Shown: positions 57,481 to 64,000 of the stretch, piece by piece
How positions within the stretch are numbered: the stretch's first letter is position 1
How the letters are laid out: each line of letters opens with the position of its first letter
DNA from: Blasia pusilla
Lineage: Eukaryota > Marchantiophyta > Marchantiopsida > Blasiales
Length of the DNA stretch: 64,000 bases
Assembly (NCBI GenBank): GCA_050084515.1
Contig: CM114272.1
Location: forward strand, 13,454,001 to 13,518,000
Direction of reading: 5' to 3'
The notes under the pieces: model-generated
What the model was told of the DNA's origin: nothing
Databases searched by the model: none
The model's input: only the letters and a program-made list of their open reading frames with translations
Made by a program: the position numbers and the translations under genes

Positions 57481-57900
57481 TCGGAGCGAGCATTTCATGA
57501 GCTCAGGACAGGTTGAGCGTCCTTACCCATTTTGAGAGATCGGTTAGGGGTCGCCCATTCGATTACATACGAGTTGGAGCATGTTGGGTCTAGGAGCGTG
57601 CTTACTCACGGGGATGACGAGGAGAGGGAGTTTGTTGTGGCTTATGCGAGTCGATCGAACAACATTGCAGAGGTAATCTGACTCCTATGAGGGAGAGTGC
57701 TTGGCTGCGGTGTGGGCCGTGGCACATTTTAGGTGCTATTTATTTGGCAACCCTTTCACACTTATCGCGATCATCAACCGTTGAAGTGGTTGATGGAGTC
57801 CGGACAAGCTTACGGGAAAGCTTGCCAGGTGGGCTCTATTACTACAGGAGTATGAGTTTGAGGTGGTTCATAGGCCAGGTCGGCTGAACCAGGATGCGGA
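57480..57900 (+). pseudogene. RNase H of element E (heavily eroded)
   Basis: Only short pieces survive in changing frames: a LEHVGSRSVL-like start, EREFVVAYASRSNN, YEGECLAAVWAVAHF and the terminal [20 protein letters not shown]. Many single-base gaps are visible against the D and G copies. Confidence 0.75.
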
Positions 57901-58089
57901 TGGGTTGAGTCGTAACCCATGTCCGAGTCAGAGAGACGTCACGGGAGCTCGATGGCACGGAGAGAGTGATGAGGAGATGGTGCCCGGTTGGCATGCATCT
58001 GCCTATCTTTGTTGGTTGACTATGGCGGTCGACCCACGGATGATGACTCGGTGGTGGGGTTGGATGATGAGTCTTTGGATCCGGAGGTC

Positions 58090-59394
58090 GTGAGGAGGCG
58101 GCGGTGGTCGTGATATCCATGACGACGTGGAGGTTGTGGACTTCTTGCGACCGGCATCATTGCGAGTCTGATGAGTGCTAGGGAGCGGGATTGGATCTGA
58201 GAGAGCCAAGAGGTTCAGGTGGGAGGGGACTCACATTTTGCGGGTATGGGGAGATGGTAGGATACGAGTGGTACCTCATCCTTCCCAGCGAGCACGTGTA
58301 GTGCGACATGCCCATGAGGAGTTGGGACATTTCGGAGTAAAGCATACTTACGACTTACTCAGGTTCGATATTGGTGGCGCGGCATGCATCTTTGGGGTAC
58401 AAATGATTTGTGGCGGATGTATGGTATGTGACAGAGTGCGAGCATCCTTCAATGCTCCCACTCATGATTACATCCTTTGCCGATTATGTTTTTAGGTTAT
58501 CGGTGGAGTTTAGACTTTGGGACCTTTGCCATTGTGGGCGTCATCATAGGTGCGTGTTGGTCATGGTGGAGCATTTCTCCAAGTGGATAGAGTTGGTGGC
58601 ACTACCGGACAAAGCGGCGAGGAACAACTTATGTGTTTCTAGATCGTGTGCTTAGTCACTTTGGTGCACCGGCGGAGGTGTTGACCGACAGGGTACCGAG
58701 TTCGGGGAGAGTTTCAGGCCTTGTGTGATCGGCGATAGACCACCGCACCACGTCTAGGGATCATCCTGGCGAGATGGATTGGCGGAGAGAGTGGTATAGA
58801 TGGTGAAGAGAGGATTGCGCAAGTATGGCTTGCGGCGGGGGCGATTGAGGGAGTGGGACCTCGATTTGCCATGGTTGGCTATGGGTTATCGCTTTAGTCG
58901 GCAGGCATCCTTGGCGTCATTTTCACGTACTTTTTGCTCTTTGGGGAGAGCCAGATTTACTGCAGCGATTCGGACGTGACATGGCGGAGGTGTTAGATCT
59001 TGATGATCCAGAGGTGTGGGTGCAAGCATGTTCTCAGAGGGCAAAAGTTTTTCGTAGAGTTATGCCTATGGCCTTTGAGAACTTAGCTATTGCCCAGCAT
59101 AGAGATACATTGAGGTACGCGACCATTCGTGGAGGAGGTTATCGTCCAGGGATTAGGAGGTTTCATCCTGGAGACTACGTGTATTTACATCAGGCGGCAC
59201 CCACGACGCTAGATGTCACTGCAGGGCGCACTATCCTACGTGTGGGCGAGGTATTACCGGCCGGAGTCCTCATGTTGGAGGGACGAGATGGTATGGTTTG
59301 GAAGGATCATATGCGCAATTGTGCGCCATGTCATCTTCCGAACGTAGATGGGACGGTGGATCCAAGCTTGGCAGTGGTACTTGCAGGCTTGAGG
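58090..59394 (+). pseudogene. Integrase of element E
   Basis: HAHEELGHFGVKHTYDLL and CMVCDRVRASFNAP (HHCC), FSKWIELVALPDKAA, the second Asp block in a broken frame, the Glu block near 58775, LPWLAMGYRFSRQASLASF, and then a clean 170-codon frame (58981-59493): LDLDDPEVWVQACSQRAKVF, MPMAFENLAIAQHRDTLRYA, FHPGDYVYLHQAAPTTLDVT, GRTILRVGEVLPAGVLMLEG and HMRNCAPCHLPNVDGTVDPS. The C-terminal DYVYL-to-NCAPCHLP domain is SH3-like in position and leads straight into the PHD finger. Confidence 0.85.
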
Positions 59395-59472
59395 TGTATG
59401 TTGTGCGGATCTGCGAGGGGTGCAGCCACCATGTTGGTAATTGATGGTTGTTCTCGAGGGTGGCATATGTCA
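59395..59472 (+). pseudogene. PHD finger of element E (truncated by LTR junction)
   Basis: CMLCGSARGAATMLVIDGCS and RGWHMS read in frame with the integrase. The third ligand is Ile (ATT; the consensus is TGT, so this is not a single-base change). Immediately after HMS the sequence switches to CTCTTTATTTTTGTTGAG of LTR-2, so the second half of the finger, the polypurine tract and most of the 3' LTR are deleted. Confidence 0.78.
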
Positions 59473-59622
59473 CTCTTTATTTTTGTTGAGTGATCTCCAT
59501 GTATATGTATGAGTTCATTTTTGTACATGTGTGGATCGACCCGTGTGTGGGGAAGATCGGTGTTGTGTGGTGTAGATGTGACCAGCGATGTATGTTGTGT
59601 AGCGATATGTATGCGCACGACA
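59473..59622 (+). mobile_element. 3' LTR-2 remnant of element E
   Basis: It matches the last 150 bp or so of the LTR at 26986-27574 (CTCTTTATTTTTGTTG to GCGCACGACA), with about 15 extra bases (ATGAGTTCATTTTTG). It ends directly at the right GAGC duplication. Confidence 0.85.
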
Positions 59623-59626
59623 GAGC
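59623..59626 (+). repeat. Right target-site duplication of element E (GAGC)
   Basis: GAGC follows CGCACGACA and continues as TAAGACG, which joins the interrupted protease frame of element D. Confidence 0.88.
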
Positions 59627-59799
59627 TAAGACGATAGTGATTGATGCAGATTCCTATAACGTCTTGGTTGGTGGAGTAATGTTATACCCGATGGGGTTTT
59701 CCCTGGATTAGTGGGAGGAGTCAACGTCCTACATACCAGGATGGGAGTTAGGCGATCGGCGCCTTAGCTTATTATCCGTTCGATTCATAGGTGCAGTGA

Positions 59800-61100
59800 T
59801 CAAGCGACGGCCAGGAGAGATGGTGATCTTAGCAACATTTACCAATGCCATCACTTGGCCTAGTGATTTGATTGAGGGACATGTCCATGCAAAGGATACT
59901 CCCATTCTTGACATTTCTATGGAGAGGAGTGTCATGGTAGCCGCATCAGTCCGTGGAGGAGAGGTGCTGCTTTGGGGCTCCACTGAGGAGCTTCGACGCT
60001 TAGCCACTGAGCATGTGCAAACCGTGTGGAGCGAGACGTTTGCACCAGAGTGTGACAGGTCAAAGGAACCCCAAGTAGGCAGGAGTGTTGCTATGACACA
60101 TTTGGACACCACCCTGATTGTGTGGTGCATCTCAGAGAAGGGTATTTGGGTGTTGGATCTCTTTGGAGGGATCAACATTGGGTTAGTTGTTGTTTTGCAT
60201 GCTAGAGTGCGCCTGCAGCAGTACCTGTATGGGGAGATTGATGATGTTACAAGGCGCGCTTCACTTCACCATGTGGCGTTGTTATGCCTCCGTTTCCCCG
60301 ACTTGTTGTCCGCGTCCGCCATTTAGGGTTACCAGAGTTCCCTACCGAGGGACATTTCATTGTTGGGGGTGCAGGACTTGGAGCGAGTAGGGACCATAGA
60401 CTTGGTCATTGCTAGTTGGCCGAGTCAGGGCCAATCGAGTGCTAGACGAGGTAGCGGGTTAGCTGACACCCGGTCCACGTTGTTTTGGGAGATGATGCGG
60501 ATCTTGTGACATTTAGAGAAGCATCAAACTTGTTCTCCAGCATATATTTTGGAGAATGTGCCAATTTTGGGCGATTTGATGTCCCGCGTGGTGACAAGTG
60601 CACATCAGGTGCGCGCATGGATCGGCCCAGCAGTGTTGTTAGATGCGGCGAGTGTGGGTTCACGAGCACATTGCCCGCGTCTTTGATGGACCAACTTGGT
60701 ACCATACGAGGTATTACAGAGGGCATATGCGAGAGTGGAGCGCCCCTCCGATTTTGGTGGATTCTATATTGGATCCAGGCCGTTGATCACATGTAGTGAG
60801 GCTAGATGATCGACCACCGTTGATTGTGATCAACAGGAGTGGTAGGCCACGGGCAGCCTTTCCCACATTGGTGAGTTTTCCCGCTTCCTATGCATTCAAG
60901 GAGGCCGGACCTGGCCTGGTTTGGGATGACCAAGTACAGAGGTTGGTGGAGCCCAACGCCAATGAGTGAGAGCGAGCGATGGGATTCCCCACAAGTGTGA
61001 TGACAGTATCATCACTATTAGAGGCATCACGACGTCTTGGGTCAAGCGATGACCCTCAACTGCTTGACATGGATTTTCAGCTTAGGAGTAGCTGAGCAAC
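59800..61100 (+). pseudogene. DNMT3-like methyltransferase domain of element D
   Basis: A 176-codon frame (59796-60326) has the linker WPSDLIEGHVHAKDTPILDI, TTLIVWCISEKGIWVLDLFG (motif I), and SLHHVALLCLRFPDLLSAS. After a stop, DLVIASWPSQGQS is motif IV with the catalytic Cys changed to Ser (AGT at 60423-60425, one base from TGT). Then YILENVPILGD (motif VI), QVRAWIGPAVLLDAASVGSR and the AHCPRL region, LVWDDQVQRLVEPNANE and ERAMGF follow, with stops and a deletion at the motif X-like end (about 61040). Confidence 0.85.
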
Positions 61101-61379
61101 GTTGTTTGAGGATGCGACAGATCACAATTTTTGCCTTGGTGAGCCCCATGCCTACTGAGGCAGTTGAGGCAACGGGTGGGGGCGAGACCCGAGAAGATCG
61201 ACACACCAGGGGTGATCGGGAGAGACACCCTTAGACTTCTTGGTATGTTTTGCAGGTACGCGAGGAGATGATAGCCACAACATCGAGTGTAGTTCCGGGT
61301 ACTACACGTGGAGATTAGAGTTCTATTGTCCGAGACGGGGTTGCACCATAGCAACCACCGACACTCGCGCTGGAGAGTC

Positions 61380-62460
61380 CTACCGTAGTCACGATGGAGA
61401 CTTTGGAGCCAGATATGGGCCCTAAGTTGACAAAAGGAGAGCGGCGCCAGATACACCAGTTCCTTAGGAGTTATAAGAGATGTTTTGCATTTCGTATGCA
61501 TGATTTGGGTACGCTGAAGGATCCAAGGATCCGCATTGAGTTATCGAGTCACACGCCGATCTTTCGACGACCCTACAGGTAGAGAGACATGGAGAGGGCT
61601 CTGATTCAATGTAGGATCCAGGACTTGGTTGGAGCAGGACTAGTAGAGATGTCGCATGGAGAGTATGCATCTGCCACGTTCATGCTCGCCAAGAAGGATG
61701 TGCATGGCAACTGGACGGATAGGCGAATGTGTGGAGATTACCGACCTATCAATCGGCATACGAAGTCCGATAGGTGTGCCATGCCCACCCCTGAGGAGAT
61801 CTTTGATGCAATTGGACATGCAAAGATCTTCAATTCATTAGATTTGCGAGCTAGATACCACCAATTTTGTATCAGATTGGAGGACAGGCAGAAGATGGCA
61901 TTTTGGGGCATCGATCCTCACGGGAAGGATTGTTGGTACCAATGGTAGTTCTTACCATTTGGGTTAAAGAATGCCGCGGCTGAGTTTAGGGTCATGGATA
62001 GGATCTTCGCAGGTCTGGATTTTTCTAGGTGTTATATTGATGACATCGTAGTCTTTAGCACCATGGTTGAGGAGCATGAGCGACATCTAGAGTAGGTGTT
62101 TCGACGATTGCAGTTACATGGGCTGAAGCTACATCCGGGCAAGTGCAAGTTCTTCTATGGCCAGATTGAGTACTTGGGTCATACGATATATCCAAGGGGC
62201 CTTGGTGTGCAACAGACGAAGGTAGAGGCTATTTCACGCATTCCACGCCCTACACATGTGAGTCAAGTTCGTGCATTCATGGGATTGGAAAACTTCTATC
62301 GACGGTACATCAAGGGTTTCAGTTCGATTGCAAAGCCGCTAACCTTGATGACCAAGGTGGATCAGGAGTGGCACTGGGGGGATGAGCAAGACAGAGCATT
62401 TCATATGCTCAAGGATAGATTGACATCCGCGCCCATATTGAGGAGACCGATCAAGGGGAC
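61380..62460 (+). pseudogene. Reverse transcriptase of element D
   Basis: METLEPDMGPKLTKGERRQ begins at 61394. Then come IRIELSSHTPIFRRPYR and, after TAG, MERALIQCRIQDLVGAGLVE, MSHGEYASATFMLAKKDVHG, RRMCGDYRPINRHTKSD, IFNSLDLRARYHQ (motif A), FWGIDPHGKDCWYQW, RCYIDDIVVFSTMVEEHERH (YIDD) and, after a stop at about 62094, LKLHPGKCKFFYGQIEYLGH and ENFYRRYIKGFSSIAKPLTL. There are three stops and one 2-base loss, so it is less decayed than E. Confidence 0.88.
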
Positions 62461-62820
62461 GTCCTTTCCAGTTGCATTCCGATTGGAGCATGTTGGGGCT
62501 TGGAGGAGTGCTCACCCAACATGACGATGATGGTAGAGAGATCATGGTGGCTTGCGCTACTCACTCGAACAACGTTGCAGAGACAAAGTATAGCTCGTAT
62601 GAGGATGAGTGCTTGGCTGCAATGTGGGCTGTTGCACATTTCAGATGTTATCTATTCGAAAATACCTTTACCATCATAACTGATCATCTGCCACTTAAGT
62701 GGTTGATGGAGTCCGACAAGATTACAGGGAAGCTTGCAAGGTGGACCCTTTTGTTGCAGGAGTATGACTTTGAGGTGGTGCATAGACCTAGGACGCTCAA
62801 CCAGGTGCATATGGTTTGAG
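62460..62820 (+). pseudogene. RNase H of element D
   Basis: The 115-codon frame 62472-62819 reads [60 protein letters not shown] and LLQEYDFEVVHRPRTLNQ, with the expected Asp, Glu and Asp. It is shifted relative to the RT frame by an indel near 62470. Confidence 0.85.
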
Positions 62821-63049
62821 CCATAACCCATGCCCGAGTCAGCGAGATGCGACTGGAGCTCGTTGGCGTGGTGAGAGTGATGAGGAGTTGGTGCCAGGAT
62901 GGCATGCGTCAGCCTATATGGGCTTGTTGGCTATGGAGAGCAAGATTTCTGAGACTTTGATGGCGAGGTCTGATGGAGAGTCTTAGATCCATAGGCCGAT
63001 GAGGAGACAATAGGTGGCCGAGACACTCACGATGATGGAGTGGTCTTGG

Positions 63050-64000
63050 AGTACCTGCGTAGTGGCAGTGTCACGAGCACAGTGGGTGCTAGAGAGAAAG
63101 ATTGGATCCTACAGCGAGCCAGATGGTTCCGATGGGAGGACACACATGTGTTACAAGTGTGGGAGGATGGTAGAGTGCGTGAAGTGCCTCATCCTTTGCA
63201 GAGATGAGGGTGCGTCATGCCCACGAGGAGTTGGGTCATTTTGGAGTGAAGCGAACGTACAGCTTGCTCCAGATTCAGTATTCGTGGTGAGGCATGCAGA
63301 CTGACGTTCAATAGTTTTTTGCCATATGCATAGTGTGTGATCGAGTCTGAGCATCGTTCAATGCTTCGACTCCACAGTTGTATCTACTTCGATCATGGGT
63401 TTAGGTTATAGATGGAGTTTGGATTTTGCAGGACCTTTGCCTTTGACGGAGCGCCATCGTCGTTATGTGTTGGTGATGGTCGAGCACTTCTCGAAGTGGA
63501 TAGAGTTGGTTGCATTGCTTGACAAAGTGAATGAGGGAGTGGTGTATGCCTTCCTAGATCGAGTGTTGAGTCATTACGGTGCACCAGTTGAGGTGTTGAC
63601 AGACCAGGGTACAAAGTTCCGCGGGGATTTTCAAGCCTTGTGTGATCAGGCACTGATCAACCACCGCACTACTTTGCAAGAACATCCTGAGGCGGATGGA
63701 CTAGCGGAGCAGGTTGTGCAGACGGTGAAGAGAGGACTATGCAAGTATGGCTTGCAGAGAGGTCACCTAGGAGATTGGAACCATCAATTTCCGTGGTTGG
63801 CGATGGGATACAGATTCAGCAGGCAGGCATCCTTAGCGTCTTTCTCACGGTACTTGTTGCTTTTTGGCCTAGAGCCAGATTTACCTCCGTCCATTTGTGA
63901 GAATGTTGATGAGGCGTTGAACCTTGAGGAACTTGATGTATGGATGCGAACATGTTCTCAAAGGGGTTGAGTTGTTTTGGAGAGTTATGCCCATGGCGTT
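63050..64000 (+). pseudogene. Integrase of element D (continues past the window)
   Basis: HHCC remnants in broken frames at about 63110-63370 precede a 191-codon open core (63395-63970): MGLGYRWSLDFAGPLPLTER (first Asp), VLTDQGTKFRGDFQALCDQA (second Asp), EHPEADGLAEQVVQTVKRGL (Glu), FPWLAMGYRFSRQASLASFS and LNLEELDVWMRTCSQRG. The full D-D-E triad is present in one frame, the longest intact enzyme core of the family here. A TGA at 63968-63970 ends it, and the window ends before the C-terminal domain and PHD finger. Confidence 0.88.

Larger units (their letters stand above)
50730..59622 (+). mobile_element. Element E: complete nested DNMT-PHD Ty3/gypsy insertion
   Basis: 8893 bp from TGTCACATC to GCGCACGACA, flanked by GAGC on both sides. 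Order: 5' LTR-2 (50730 to about 51209, missing its last 140 bp or so), leader (51210-52400), gag (52404-53800), protease region (53811-54910), DNMT (54911-56260), RT (about 56500-57480), RNase H (about 57480-57900), integrase (58090-59394), PHD start (59395-59472) and a 150-bp 3' LTR end (59473-59622). Despite the exact TSD the coding parts contain many single-base indels. Confidence 0.9.
49252..64000 (+). mobile_element. Element D: DNMT-bearing Ty3/gypsy, interrupted by element E and cut by the window edge
   Basis: LTR-1 (49252-49886) is followed by the pre-protease and protease region (49887-50729). Element E interrupts it, and D resumes at 59623 with the protease C-terminal part, DNMT (about 59800-61100), RT (about 61380-62460), RNase H (62460-62820) and integrase (63050-64000+). 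Gag is missing. Removing E with one GAGC copy restores an uninterrupted VVRAKTIVIDADSYNVLVGG frame, which proves the two halves belong together. Confidence 0.92.

Overview
The window looks like nuclear DNA of a streptophyte, most likely a land plant or a close relative. The one well-supported host gene is a plant-type Alba RGG protein split into eight coding exons with GT-AG introns. The rest is a graveyard of Ty3/gypsy-type LTR retrotransposons, microsatellites and AT-rich intergenic DNA. I cannot name the species.

Layout. 1-27574 is a mosaic of damaged retroelements: the tail of an LTR and a gag scrap (1-420, +); element A (about 430-4130, -); element B with a CA-expanded LTR-derived leader (about 4300-12872, -); element C (12873-14353, +); element G (about 14395-20155, -); an unrelated gypsy-like gag-protease element H with a long LTR (20160 to about 24245, +); a 5S-rRNA-like segment and unclassified DNA (24246-25545); and an internally deleted element F with LTR-LTR junction (25545-27574, +). 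27575-32462 holds no gene I recognise apart from the probable Alba 3'UTR. The Alba gene runs 36501 to 32463 (-), with a GC-rich candidate promoter/5'UTR block up to about 38320. 38330-49250 is mostly AT-rich, gene-free and rich in old tandem repeats. 49252-64000 is element D (+), split by a complete nested element E (50730-59622) that is flanked by a 4-bp target-site duplication.

The main biological point: A, B, D, E and G belong to one Ty3/gypsy group with the order gag (two zinc knuckles) - aspartic protease - DNMT3-like cytosine-5 DNA methyltransferase - reverse transcriptase - RNase H - integrase. The copies that reach the 3' end (C, E, F) add a PHD zinc finger after the integrase C-terminal domain. 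Such an element carries both a DNA-methylation writer and a potential histone-tail reader. DNMT-bearing retrotransposons have been reported in dinoflagellates and charophyte algae; the pairing with a PHD finger, and the presence of two LTR/linker subfamilies here, are what most deserve follow-up. Every copy is broken by stops, frameshifts or truncation, so autonomous activity can only be inferred for unseen relatives.
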